In this document: one piece after another, positions 7,362 to 19,812 of the stretch | Position numbering within the stretch: position 1 is the stretch's first letter | How the letters are laid out: each line of letters starts with the position of its first letter | Assembly: GCF_018883605.1 (NCBI RefSeq) | Contig: NZ_JAHLEM010000229.1 | Coordinates: 1-33,328, forward strand | From: Streptomyces niphimycinicus | GTDB lineage: Bacteria > Actinomycetota > Actinomycetes > Streptomycetales > Streptomycetaceae | Length of the DNA: 33,328 nt | Direction: 5' to 3' | Made by a program: the position numbers and the translations under genes | The notes under the pieces: model-generated | What the model was told of the DNA's origin: nothing | The model's input: only the letters and a program-made list of their open reading frames with translations | The model's database searches: none

Positions 7362-7541
7362 CAGGCATACGGTGAGCCGCATAACTACGCCGTTACTCCT
7401 CGGTTTCGATCCTTTTGCAGGCGGGCATAAGCCGAAAGCGCTTGGGCAGAGTCGCCCGGTCCGCGCTATGGCGACGCTGGTCGCCCCATCCGCTACCGCC
7501 CGTATTGCCTGATATCGCCCCACCCTTGGGGTGTCCGCATG

Positions 7542-7559
7542 GTGGAATGGAATTTCCAC
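7542..7559. promoter_or_regulatory. Inverted repeat, candidate operator upstream of gltB
   Basis: GTGGAA-TGGAAT-TTCCAC, two perfect 6-bp arms; an overlapping shorter palindrome TGGAA-T-TTCCA lies inside. It lies about 100 bases upstream of the gltB start. No cognate regulator can be named. Confidence 0.4.
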
Positions 7560-7581
7560 TTCCCGAGATTCAACCCATCAT

Positions 7582-7597
7582 GTAACCTGCACGAAAT
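7582..7597. promoter_or_regulatory. GlnR-box-like site upstream of gltB
   Basis: GTAAC (7582-7586), six bases, GAAAT (7593-7597). The published streptomycete GlnR half-site is gTnAc-n6-GaAAc, so 9 of 10 defined bases agree. A neighbouring half-site is poor (CAACC at the expected upstream spacing), which weakens the call. The biology fits: GlnR controls nitrogen assimilation and gltBD encode glutamate synthase. Confidence 0.4.
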
Positions 7598-7662
7598 TCT
7601 CGCGGAGGGCCAACGTCGTCCCTCGGCACACGCAAAATGCCATGACGACGACGGGAGAGCCG

Positions 7663-12205
<4,543 letters not shown>

Positions 12206-12213
<8 letters not shown>

Positions 12214-13684
12214 CCCCAAGGGCTTCCTGACCACTGGCCGAGAGGTCGCCGAGACCCGCCCGGTGGACGAGCGCGTCAAGGACTGGAACGAGGTCTACGT
12301 CCCCGGCTCGCTGCTGCCGATCATCAGCAAGCAGGCCGGACGCTGCATGGACTGCGGCATCCCGTTCTGTCACAACGGCTGTCCGCTGGGAAACCTCATC
12401 CCCGAGTGGAACGACTACGCCTACCGGCAGGACTGGCGCGAGGCCAGCGAGCGGCTGCACGCGACCAACAACTTCCCGGAGTTCACCGGGCGGCTGTGCC
12501 CGGCCCCGTGCGAGTCGGCCTGTGTGCTCGGTATCAACCAGCCCGCGGTGACCATCAAGAACGTCGAGGTCACCATCATCGACAAGGCGTGGGACGCGGG
12601 CGATGTCACCCCGCAGCCGCCCGAGCGGCTCAGCGGCAAGACCGTCGCCGTCATCGGCTCCGGCCCGGCGGGCCTGGCCGCCGCCCAGCAGTTGACCCGG
12701 GCCGGTCACACGGTCGCCGTCTATGAGCGGGCCGACCGCATCGGCGGGCTGCTGCGCTATGGCATCCCCGAGTTCAAGATGGAGAAGCGGCACATCAACC
12801 GCCGTATCGAGCAGATGCGCGCGGAGGGCACCAAGTTCCGCACCGAGACGGAGATCGGCCGCGACATCGACGCGGCCAAGCTGCGCAAGCGGTACGACGC
12901 CGTGGTCATCGCGGCCGGCGCCACCACCTCGCGCGATCTGCCGGCCCCCGGCCGGGAGCTGAACGGCATCCACTTCGCGATGGAGTATCTGCCGCTCGCC
13001 AACAAGGTGCAGGAGGGCGACCTCACCACCGCCCCCATCACCGCCGAGGGCAAGCATGTCGTGGTCATCGGCGGCGGCGACACCGGCGCGGACTGCGTCG
13101 GCACCGCCCACCGGCAGGGCGCCGCCTCCGTCACCCAACTGGAGATCATGCCCCGGCCCGGCGATGAGCGGAGCGCGGGCCAGCCCTGGCCGACCTTCCC
13201 CATGCTCTACAAGGTCACCTCGGCGCACGAGGAGGGCGGCGAGCGGATCTACTCCGTCTCCACCACCCACTTCGAGGGCTCCGCCCCTGAAGAGGGAGAG
13301 ACTGTCGGCAACGTCCAGTGGCTGCATCTGATCGAGGTGGAGTTCAAGGACGGCAAGCTGGAGCAGAAGCCGGGCACCGAGCGGAAGATCCCGGCCCAGT
13401 TGGTCACCCTCGCCATGGGCTTCACCGGCACCGACCAGAAGAACGGCCTGGTCGAGCAGTTCGGCCTGGAGCTGGACGAGCGCGGCAACATCGCGCGCGA
13501 CGACGACTTCGCCACCAATGTGCCGGGTGTCTTCGTGGCCGGTGACGCGGGCCGCGGCCAGTCGCTGATCGTCTGGGCCATCGCCGAGGGCCGCTCCGCC
13601 GCGCGCGGGGTGGACCGCTATCTGGCCGGGGCCAGCGAACTGCCCGCCCCGATCCGCCCCACCGACCGGGCCCTCATGGTCTGA
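12206..13684 (+). CDS. gltD: Glutamate synthase small (beta) subunit GltD
   Basis: This 492-residue NAD(P)H-dependent partner of GltB passes electrons from NADPH through FAD and 4Fe-4S centres. The N-terminal Cys motifs are CMDCGIPFCHNGCPLGN and CPAPCESACVLG. The FAD-binding fold shows VIGSGPAGLAAA, and the NADPH-binding fold shows VIGGGDTGADCVGTA. The C-terminal GDAGRGQSLIVWAIAEGR closes the FAD site. Length is normal. The ATG overlaps the last codons of gltB in another frame (12206-12213), so the two subunits are translationally coupled. A long perfect hairpin (13801-13842) lies 117 bases after the stop. Confidence 0.97.
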
Positions 13685-13800
13685 CCGGTCCGCCCCCTGC
13701 CGGTCTTCCCGGCTTCGGTCTCCTGGGACTCCCGGGACTTCCGGGACTGGACTCCCGGATTCCTGGATCTCCGCCCGTACAACGGCGTACGGGCCGGCCG

Positions 13801-13842
13801 CGCGGCGCCTTCCCCCTACCCGACCAGGGGGGAGGCGCCGCG
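13801..13842 (+). terminator. Long hairpin after gltD
   Basis: A 17-bp stem with one G-T pair (13801-13817 with 13826-13842) and an 8-base loop. No T-run. It separates gltBD from the GntR operon. Just before it, at 13725-13770, is a low-complexity run of GGGACT/CCCGG units. Confidence 0.7.
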
Positions 13843-13908
13843 TGGCGTTCGCGGTCGGCAGCCGCTCGGTGGTTGACCTTCGCTCAGTGGTCGGCGTCCG
13901 CTCAGGAG

Positions 13909-13937
13909 TTGACATTGTCTCGGGCGCGCTCCACCAT
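13909..13937 (+). promoter_or_regulatory. Candidate promoter of the GntR-ABC operon
   Basis: A perfect -35 TTGACA (13909-13914) is followed 17 bases later by CACCAT (13932-13937), a weak -10. The operator palindrome starts 6 bases beyond, at the predicted transcription start. Confidence 0.4.
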
Positions 13938-13942
13938 CATTC

Positions 13943-13958
13943 CACTAACTGATTAGTG
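13943..13958. promoter_or_regulatory. Candidate operator of the GntR repressor
   Basis: CACTAA-CTGA-TTAGTG, perfect 6-bp arms with a 4-base spacer, 16 bases before the ATG of the GntR gene. It is AT-rich in a GC-rich region and overlaps the expected transcription start, so the encoded YtrA-type repressor probably binds here to control its own operon. Confidence 0.6.
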
Positions 13959-13974
13959 AAAGGGTGGTGGACGG

Positions 13975-14406
13975 ATGGTCGAGTACCGCATCGACCGGCG
14001 CAGCGGCATCGCCACCTATCTACAGATCGTCCAGCAGACCAAACAGGCGCTCCGCCTCGGACTGCTTCAGCCCGGGGACCGGCTGCCCACGGCCAGGGAG
14101 GTCGTCGCGGCCACCGCCATCAACCCCAACACCGTCCTGAAGGCATACCGCGAGCTGGAGCGCGAAGGGCTGGTCGAGCCCCGGCCGGGCCTGGGCACCT
14201 TCGTCCGCCGGTCGCTGGCCCGGCCCGGCGCCGCCGCGGACTCACCGCTGCGCGCGGAGCTCGCCGACTGGACCGACCGGGCCCGCGCCGCCGGGCTCGA
14301 CCGCGAGGACGTGACGGCGCTGGTGGCCTCGGTTCTCGAAGAGCGCTTCGGCGAGACCGCCACCCTCAGCGAGAGTGGCCACGAGGAAGACGGTGAGAAC
14401 CGGTGA
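13975..14406 (+). CDS. GntR family repressor, YtrA subfamily
   Basis: This 143-residue protein has an N-terminal winged helix (about 10-77) with the GntR marks YLQIVQQTKQALRLG, LPTAREVVAATAINPNTV, KAYRELEREGLVE and GTFVRR. Only a short helical tail follows, which is the YtrA hallmark: no large effector domain. YtrA proteins typically sit first in an operon with the ABC transporter they repress, often induced by cell-wall-active compounds. Exactly that context is seen: the gene overlaps the ATPase gene by GTGA, and a palindrome stands before its start. The ATG at 13975 is chosen from the winged-helix start. The ligand cannot be told from sequence. Confidence 0.9.
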   Translation: MVEYRIDRRSGIATYLQIVQQTKQALRLGLLQPGDRLPTAREVVAATAINPNTVLKAYRELEREGLVEPRPGLGTFVRRSLARPGAAADSPLRAELADWTDRARAAGLDREDVTALVASVLEERFGETATLSESGHEEDGENR

Positions 14407-15335
14407 CCGACGAGATCGACGCGGCCGGCGCACTGGAGGCGTCCGGGCTGGGCATGAAGTACCGGCGCGGCTGGGCGCTGAGAGATGTCGCCTGCCACCT
14501 GCCCGCCGGGCGGATCTGCGCGCTGGTGGGCCCCAACGGCTCCGGTAAGAGCACCCTGCTGTCCCTCGCCGCCGGTCTGCTGACCCCGACCACCGGCACG
14601 CTGCGGGTCTTCGGCCGGCCGCCCGCCGCGCCCGCCGCCCGCGAGCGCGTCGCCTTCGTCGCCCAGGACAAGCCGCTCTACCCGCGCTTCTCCGTCGCCG
14701 ACACCCTGCGCCTGGGCCGGGAGCTGAATCCCCGCTGGGACCAGAAGGCCGCCGAACGGGTGGTGGAGGAGGCCGAGGTGCCGCTGTCCGCCCGCGTCGG
14801 CTCGCTCTCCGGCGGCCAGCGCACCTGTGTGGCCCTCGCCCTCGCCCTCGGCAAACGCGCCGATCTGCTCCTCCTGGACGAGCCGATGTCCGATCAGGAC
14901 CCGCTGCGCCGCCACCGGATGATGGGCGTGCTGATGGCCGAGGCCGCAGAGCGCGGCACCGGCGTGGTCATCTCCACCCATGTGCTCGCCGAACTCGACG
15001 GAGTCTGCGACCACCTGCTGCTGATGGGCGGCGGCCGGATCCGCCTGGCGGGCGGGACGGACGAGATCCAGGCCGCCCACCGCGTCATCACCGGCCCGAG
15101 CGCGACCGGCGGCGGAACACCGGCCGCGCTCGCCCGCCACACCGTGGTCGAGACCCGCACGACAGGCCGTCAGCTCACCGCGCTGATACGCCCGGAGGGC
15201 ACCCCGGCCGGGGACGGCTGGATCGTCACCGAACCCTCCCTCGAAGAGGTCCTGCTCGGCTATCTGCGCGCTCCCGACGCCCCGCCGCTGCTCGCGGACG
15301 ACCCGCGGACGGCCGATACGGAGGTGGGGGCATGA
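14403..15335 (+). CDS. ABC transporter ATP-binding protein
   Basis: This 310-residue ATPase probably powers the two ABC-2 permeases that follow. All nucleotide-site motifs are visible: Walker A GPNGSGKST (43-51), Q-loop Gln88, signature LSGGQR (135-140), Walker B LLLLDE (155-160) and the switch His193 in STH. The D-loop reads SDQDP, where the family usually has S/SDLDP; this Gln is unusual but should not abolish ATP binding. About 90 residues follow the core, ending with an acidic tail. The GTG start overlaps the repressor gene by 4 bases, and the stop overlaps the next ATG by 4, so the operon is tightly coupled. The transported substrate is unknown; export is likely because no binding protein is encoded. 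Confidence 0.93.
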   Translation: MTDEIDAAGALEASGLGMKYRRGWALRDVACHLPAGRICALVGPNGSGKSTLLSLAAGLLTPTTGTLRVFGRPPAAPAARERVAFVAQDKPLYPRFSVADTLRLGRELNPRWDQKAAERVVEEAEVPLSARVGSLSGGQRTCVALALALGKRADLLLLDEPMSDQDPLRRHRMMGVLMAEAAERGTGVVISTHVLAELDGVCDHLLLMGGGRIRLAGGTDEIQAAHRVITGPSATGGGTPAALARHTVVETRTTGRQLTALIRPEGTPAGDGWIVTEPSLEEVLLGYLRAPDAPPLLADDPRTADTEVGA

Positions 15336-16408
15336 GCACGGCCGGCATCCGGCTCGCCGCACCCGGCGCCCGGCCCCGCACCCGAGGACTGGTGTGGCTG
15401 GTGGCGCGCCAGCACCGGGCCGCCCTCTGGGCGGGCCTGGCCGTGGTCGTGGCGATCGCCGCGTACATCGTCTGGCAGCGCACCGGGATGGTCGGCTATC
15501 TGCGGGCGCACGACATCCAGGACTGCGCGGGCTGGAAGCGGTTCTGCCACGGCAGGCGGATCCATCCGGAGCGGGGATCCGACCCCACGATCGAGGCGCT
15601 CCGCCACCTCGGCGACACCTACCGCGCACCGCTGCTCAACACCGGACGGCTGCTCATCGCACTGCCCGCGCTGATCGGCGTCTTCATCGGCGCGCCCCTG
15701 TTCGCCCGGGAACTGGAGATGGGCACCCACCAGTTGGTGTGGACCCAGTCCGTCACCCGGACCCGCTGGCTCATCGCCAAGCTCGCCCTGCCCCTGGTCG
15801 CCGTCACGGCCGGCACCGCCATCCTCGCGGCCCTCTACACCTGGTGGTGGCGGGCGGCCCGGGTCCAATTCCCGGACATTGCCTGGGGCACCGCCGCGCC
15901 GTTCGACGCGACCGGCCCCGCGGCCGTCGCCCTCGCCCCACTGGCCTTCTTCGTGGGCGCGGCGGCCGGGCTGCTGCTGCGGCGCACCGTCCCCGCCATG
16001 GCGGTCACCCTGGGGGTCACCGCCGGTGTCCAGTACGGGCTCGGCGCCCTGCGCCCCCACCTGATGACCCCGCGGACGATCGTCTCCGACGCCAGCGGCG
16101 ACTTCGCGCACACCCCCCTCGAGATCTTCTACACCTCCTGGCGCGGTATCGGCGACGGCTATCTGACCCGCTCCGGGGCGAAGATCCCCTCGGACCACTG
16201 CTCGTCCGCCATCGGCCAGGACGACTGGAACCGCTGCCTCGCCCGCTCCGGCGCCACCCAGAAGCAGTACGAGGAGCTGCACCCGGCGAGCCACTACTGG
16301 CCCATGCAGTGGATGCAGGCCGGGATCTGCCTGGCCGTCGCCGTCGCACTCGCCGCGTTCTGCGTGTGGTGGATCCGGCGGCGACCCACGGTGAAGGAGA
16401 CGGCGTGA
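15332..16408 (+). CDS. ABC-2 type permease, copy 1
   Basis: This membrane protein of 358 residues has about six hydrophobic segments. The first is around 29-48 (AALWAGLAVVVAIAAYIVW). It is followed by QRTGMVGYLRAH and a large loop with DC..W and FC motifs, then membrane segments after residue 100 with GAPLFARELEMGTHQLVWTQS, a stretch typical of ABC-2 permeases. The last helix lies in the C-terminal part (QAGICLAVAVALAAFCVWW). It overlaps both neighbours by 4 bases. It is clearly homologous to the next gene over its whole length, so the pair may form a heterodimeric channel with the ATPase. Confidence 0.88.
   Translation: MSTAGIRLAAPGARPRTRGLVWLVARQHRAALWAGLAVVVAIAAYIVWQRTGMVGYLRAHDIQDCAGWKRFCHGRRIHPERGSDPTIEALRHLGDTYRAPLLNTGRLLIALPALIGVFIGAPLFARELEMGTHQLVWTQSVTRTRWLIAKLALPLVAVTAGTAILAALYTWWWRAARVQFPDIAWGTAAPFDATGPAAVALAPLAFFVGAAAGLLLRRTVPAMAVTLGVTAGVQYGLGALRPHLMTPRTIVSDASGDFAHTPLEIFYTSWRGIGDGYLTRSGAKIPSDHCSSAIGQDDWNRCLARSGATQKQYEELHPASHYWPMQWMQAGICLAVAVALAAFCVWWIRRRPTVKETA
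16304..16380 (+). repeat. 77-bp direct repeat, copy A (3' end of permease 1)
   Basis: Matches 17380-17456 with about 4 mismatches in 77 bases and encodes the same C-terminal helix (starting MQWMQAGICLAVAV). The rest of the two genes is much more diverged, so this patch is unusually conserved. Confidence 0.8.
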
Positions 16409-17469
16409 AGACCGGAACCGCCACCCGCCCGGGCCCGCCGCACACCGGCTCCCCTCCCAGGCCGCGACACACCCGCTCCCCGCTGAGCCCGCGCGGTCCG
16501 CTCTGGCTGGCCTGGCGCCGCCAGCGGACCGTCCTGGTGACGGGCGCAGTGCTGATCCTCGCCCTCGCCGGATATCTCGTGTACCAGCGCACCGGCATGG
16601 CCGCCCTGATCCACGACCGGGGTGTCGCCGACTGCCGGATATGGCGCGAGTGCAATGGGATGCCCCTGGACTCCTCGGACGAGCTGTCCGAGGCGTTCGT
16701 CCGGCTGGAGAGCTACCGCGCGGCGCTGCTCGACGCCGCACGGCTGCTGCTCGCGATCCCCGCGGTCATCGGGGCCTTCGTCGGCGCACCGCTGATCGCG
16801 CGCGAATTCGAGAGCGGCACCGCCGCGCTGGTCTGGTCCCAGTCGGTCGGCAGGGTGCGCTGGCTCATCGCCACGCTCGCCCTTCCCGTCGTCGCCACCC
16901 TGGCCGCCACCAGCCTGCTGGCCGCGCTGTTCACCTGGTGGTGGTGGCCGGTGCGCGGCACCTTCCCGGACGTCCACTGGGGCGACACCCTGCCGTTCGA
17001 CGTGGTGGGCCCGGCCTTCGTATCGCTGTCCCTGCTGTCCCTCCTGCTCGGCACGGCCTTCGGCCTGGTGCTCCGGCGGACGCTGCCCGCCATGGCCTGC
17101 ACCCTCGCCGTCACCGCCGGTGTCGTGTACGGCCTCCAGCAGTTGCGCCCGCATCTGCTGCCCCGGCTCACCGTGACGGCGGGCGTCCACGTCCACGCGG
17201 AGGCGCCGTTCGGCGGGTGGTACATCGGCTCGGGGTATCTCGACGGGACCGGTGCCAGGGTCGACGGGTCGGCCTGCGAGGGGCTGCTCGGCGGGTGGCC
17301 GGCCATCTTCCGCTGCCTCGACCGCCGCCACCTGCCCCAAGAGTATGAGGACTACCACCCCATCGGGCACTTCTGGTCCATGCAGTGGATGCAGGCCGGG
17401 ATCTGCCTGGCCGTGGCCGTCGCGCTCGCCGCGTTCTGTGTGTGGTGGATCGGGCGCAGACGGGCCTGA
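16405..17469 (+). CDS. ABC-2 type permease, copy 2
   Basis: This 354-residue membrane protein is a paralogue of the preceding permease. Shared blocks in order are YQRTGM, the DCRIW loop, SYRAALLDAARLLLAIPAVIG, GAPLIAREFESGTAALVW, the TWWW segment, LRRTLPAMA and the near-identical C-terminus. The GTG at 16405 overlaps the stop of copy 1 (GTGA), matching the operon's pattern. A longer frame that runs in from 15394 is open only by composition and is not the gene. Tandem unequal permeases behind one ATPase suggest a heterodimeric exporter. Confidence 0.88.
   Translation: MKTGTATRPGPPHTGSPPRPRHTRSPLSPRGPLWLAWRRQRTVLVTGAVLILALAGYLVYQRTGMAALIHDRGVADCRIWRECNGMPLDSSDELSEAFVRLESYRAALLDAARLLLAIPAVIGAFVGAPLIAREFESGTAALVWSQSVGRVRWLIATLALPVVATLAATSLLAALFTWWWWPVRGTFPDVHWGDTLPFDVVGPAFVSLSLLSLLLGTAFGLVLRRTLPAMACTLAVTAGVVYGLQQLRPHLLPRLTVTAGVHVHAEAPFGGWYIGSGYLDGTGARVDGSACEGLLGGWPAIFRCLDRRHLPQEYEDYHPIGHFWSMQWMQAGICLAVAVALAAFCVWWIGRRRA
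17380..17456 (+). repeat. 77-bp direct repeat, copy B (3' end of permease 2)
   Basis: Partner of 16304-16380, in the same orientation and reading frame, about 1.08 kb away. Recombination between the two would delete one permease in frame. Confidence 0.8.
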
Positions 17470-17573
17470 CCAGCGCCCCCGCCACCACGGTTCCGCCCCT
17501 TCCGCCCCTTCCACGGCTCCCGCGCCCTCCCGCGGCTCCTCACCCTTCCGCTCCGATCGGAGTCCCCTTCCCC

Positions 17574-19055
17574 ATGGCCATCTCGCCCGCCCTCGACACC
17601 GCCCGGGGCGTCCCACGCGTCCACCCGGCGCCCCCGGTGCGCCGCCGCCCCGGCCTGGCCGTCGTCGCGCTCGCCCCGGCCGGGCTGGCGCTGGCGCTCG
17701 GGCTGTGGGGGATCCGCCGGGAGCACAGCATGTGGCGGGACGAGTCGACGACGTACCAGGTCGCGCACCGCAGCGTCGGCGAGATCGGCCATCTGCTCGG
17801 CAACGCCGATGTGGCGCACGGCCTCTACTACCTGCTGATGCACGCCGTCTTCGCCCTCTGGGACGGCGGACTGCTCGCCCTGCGGCTCCCCTCCGTACTG
17901 GCCATGGCCGCCACCGCGGCCGGGGTGGGACTGCTCGGCCACCGGCTCGCCGGGCCCCGCGCCGGACTCATCGCCGGGCTGGTCTTCCCGCTGGCCCCGG
18001 CGGTGCAGCGATACGCACAGGAGGGGCGGTCGTACGCCCTGGTCAGCGCCGCCGTCGTCGCGGCCACGCATCTGCTGCTGAGCGCGGTGGCCAGGCCCCG
18101 CAAGCGCACCTGGGCCGGATACGCCGCCGTCGCCTCGCTGGCCTGTCTGCTGCACGAGTTCGCGATCCTGGCCGTCGCCGCGCACGGCGTCGCGCTGTAC
18201 CGGGCCCGGGTGGGCGCGCGGTCCGGCTGGGCGTGGGGGCAGGCGGCCTCCGTGGTGGCCGTGGTGCTGGCACCGCTGGTGATCGTCAGTCAGCAGCAGG
18301 CGGCGCTGGTCGACTGGATCTCCGCGCCGGGCCCGCCCGAACTGCTCGGCTTCGGGGCGCTCGCCCTGACCGGCCTCGGCTGCGCCCGGGGACCACTGCC
18401 CGCCCGGGGGCCCGTCCCGCTGCGCGACCTCGCCCTGGCGCTGCTGATCCTGCCACCGGCCGCGCTGATGGCGGTGTCGTATCTCCATCCGCTCTACGTC
18501 GACCGGTATGTGCTCTACGCCCATGTCGGGCTCGCACTGCTGATCGGCGCCCGGCTGGACGCGCTGTCGCGCACCGTCGCCGTTCCTCGGGCGCTGGCCG
18601 GGGGACTGGCGGTGGCCGCCGTGGCGGCCCTGCTGCCGTACTCGCTCCACCTGAGGACCCCGGGGAGCCGGCTCGACAACACCCTCGCGGCCGCGCGCGC
18701 CGTACGGGAGCTGGGGCGGCCCGGAGACGGGGTGCTCTTCCTGCCCGCGCGGCGCCGGGAGCCGATCATGTCCAGCCTGGAGGAGTTCCGGGGGCTGCGG
18801 GAGCTGGCGCTGGCCCGGCGCGCGATCCCCTCGGGCACACTGCACGGCATCGAGCTGCCCGCACCGGGGATCCGGGCCCGGATGCTGACGGCCGGGCGGA
18901 TCGTCACGGTGAACGACCCGCCCGGCCAGCCGCTGGACGACACCCCTCAGGAGCGGGTGAAACGGGAGGTGCTCGCCGAGCACTTCCACCGTTGTGCCGT
19001 CAGGGACGTCACCGGGATGCGGATCGTGCTCTACGGGCGCGCGGGGCGGTGCTGA
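17574..19055 (+). CDS. GT-C-like membrane glycosyltransferase (family 39-like)
   Basis: This 493-residue polytopic protein has about nine or ten hydrophobic segments. After the first helix comes REHSMWRDESTTYQV, with the acidic DE in the first outside loop that is typical of GT-C enzymes using polyprenyl-phosphate sugars (mannosyltransferase-like). Later features are QRYAQEGRSYAL and a final soluble stretch of about 150 residues. It would transfer a sugar on the outer face of the membrane; donor and acceptor are unknown. The ATG at 17574 has CGGAG upstream at 17558-17562, and 104 pyrimidine-rich bases separate it from the permease gene. It could be the last gene of that operon or independent. 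The family call is moderate because GT-C sequences diverge strongly. Confidence 0.7.
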   Translation: MAISPALDTARGVPRVHPAPPVRRRPGLAVVALAPAGLALALGLWGIRREHSMWRDESTTYQVAHRSVGEIGHLLGNADVAHGLYYLLMHAVFALWDGGLLALRLPSVLAMAATAAGVGLLGHRLAGPRAGLIAGLVFPLAPAVQRYAQEGRSYALVSAAVVAATHLLLSAVARPRKRTWAGYAAVASLACLLHEFAILAVAAHGVALYRARVGARSGWAWGQAASVVAVVLAPLVIVSQQQAALVDWISAPGPPELLGFGALALTGLGCARGPLPARGPVPLRDLALALLILPPAALMAVSYLHPLYVDRYVLYAHVGLALLIGARLDALSRTVAVPRALAGGLAVAAVAALLPYSLHLRTPGSRLDNTLAAARAVRELGRPGDGVLFLPARRREPIMSSLEEFRGLRELALARRAIPSGTLHGIELPAPGIRARMLTAGRIVTVNDPPGQPLDDTPQERVKREVLAEHFHRCAVRDVTGMRIVLYGRAGRC

Positions 19056-19068
19056 GCGCCTACGCCTT

Positions 19069-19153
19069 GCGGGGCTGTGTCGATGTGCGGCTCCGCCGCG
19101 CCTGTGTCAATGTGCGGCTCCGCCGCGTGGGACCAGTCACGACGGCGCCGCAG
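19069..19153 (-). repeat. 85-bp dispersed repeat, copy 2 (inverted)
   Basis: The reverse complement of copy 1 at 23-107, ungapped, with about 6-7 mismatches. It lies between the convergent 3' ends of the GT-C gene (stop 19055) and the PPOX gene (stop 19192). Its two GCGGC-GGA-GCCGC hairpins could help terminate both transcripts. Confidence 0.85.
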
Positions 19154-19191
19154 CCGGCCGACGAGGCATCGCGACACTTCCAGCGGAGCGC

Positions 19192-19659
19192 TCAGCTCTC
19201 GACCAGCCGGGCCGGGAAGCCGCCCGTGGCGACCGGGCCCCAGCGCTCGGGAGTGACCCGGATCAGCGACTTGCCCTGCTTGCGCATGGCCTCGCGGTAC
19301 TCGTCCCAGTCCGGGTGTTCGCCCGCGATATTGCGGTAGTACTCGACCAGCGGCTCGACGGACTCCGGGGTGTCGACCACCTCGGCGGCGCCGTCGATCT
19401 GCACCCAGGGGCCGTTCCATTCGTCGGACAGCACGACGAGGCTCACGGCCGGTTCGCGCTTGACGTTGCGCACCTTGGCGCGCTCGGGGTAGGTGGACAT
19501 GACGATACGGCCGGAGTCGTCGACTCCGCAGGTCAGCGGGGACGCCTGGGGCGAGCCGTCCGCCCGGCGGGTCATCAGCAGCGCACGGTGGCGCGGGCGG
19601 ACGAACTCCAGCAGTTCGTCGAGGCCGACACGGGTGTTGGTGGCGATGGAGGGGCTCAT
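19192..19659 (-). CDS. PPOX-class (probably F420-dependent) oxidoreductase
   Basis: This 155-residue protein has the split beta-barrel fold of the pyridoxamine-phosphate-oxidase superfamily. Marks are the start ELLEFVRPRHRALLMTRRADG, the strand QASPLTCGVDDSGRIVMST, then ERAKVRNVKREPAVSLVVL, and WVQIDGAAEVVD. The late part EYYRNIAGEHPDWDEYREAM and RVTPERW matches actinobacterial PPOX proteins that use F420. The cofactor is inferred from the group, not seen directly. The substrate is unknown. The ATG (complement of 19657-19659) leads directly into the domain. An 18-bp inverted repeat lies about 93 bases upstream of the start. Confidence 0.82.
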   Translation of the reverse strand: MSPSIATNTRVGLDELLEFVRPRHRALLMTRRADGSPQASPLTCGVDDSGRIVMSTYPERAKVRNVKREPAVSLVVLSDEWNGPWVQIDGAAEVVDTPESVEPLVEYYRNIAGEHPDWDEYREAMRKQGKSLIRVTPERWGPVATGGFPARLVES

Positions 19660-19751
19660 GCAGGCGAGCGTACGACGTCGAGCGCACTCCAGGCCCGCAC
19701 GGCCACGGACCGGACCGGCGCCGCGTCGGATCTGTCGTGAGCTGCCGTTTC

Positions 19752-19769
19752 ACATGTCGCGTGACATGT
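19752..19769. promoter_or_regulatory. 18-bp inverted repeat upstream of the PPOX gene
   Basis: ACATGTC-GCGT-GACATGT, perfect 7-bp arms. It lies between two - strand genes: downstream of the HExxH gene and upstream of the PPOX gene. It could be an operator for the PPOX gene or part of the 3' end of the other. Confidence 0.4.
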
Positions 19770-19776
19770 CCCGTCA

Positions 19777-19812
19777 GTGTCCCGTCAGGTGTCCCGTCAG
19801 GTGTCCCGTCAG
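19777..19812. repeat. 12-bp tandem repeat over a stop codon
   Basis: GTGTCCCGTCAG is repeated three times exactly (19777, 19789, 19801), with a degenerate unit before (19765-19776). The stop codon of the - strand HExxH gene (19809-19811) falls inside the last unit. Because 12 is a multiple of three, slippage would not change the frame. Confidence 0.85.

Larger units (their letters stand above)
7362..7662 (+). promoter_or_regulatory. Regulatory region upstream of gltB
   Basis: This 301-base gap holds no supported gene. It contains GCC-g-AAAGCGCTT-g-GGC (7431-7446), the inverted repeat GTGGAA-n6-TTCCAC (7542-7559) and a GlnR-box-like GTAAC-n6-GAAAT (7582-7597). The AT content is clearly higher than in the flanking genes, as expected of a controlled promoter. 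I could not assign -35/-10 hexamers with confidence. Confidence 0.5.

Noticed and set aside
13725..13770. Regulatory repeat of GGGACT/CCCGG units downstream of gltD
   Set aside because: Short, degenerate and followed by a strong terminator; most likely low-complexity sequence without a role.
15394..16404. N-terminal extension of permease 2 by 337 codons
   Set aside because: This part is antiphase to permease 1 and has no membrane segments. The GTG at 16405 overlapping the permease 1 stop explains the gene.
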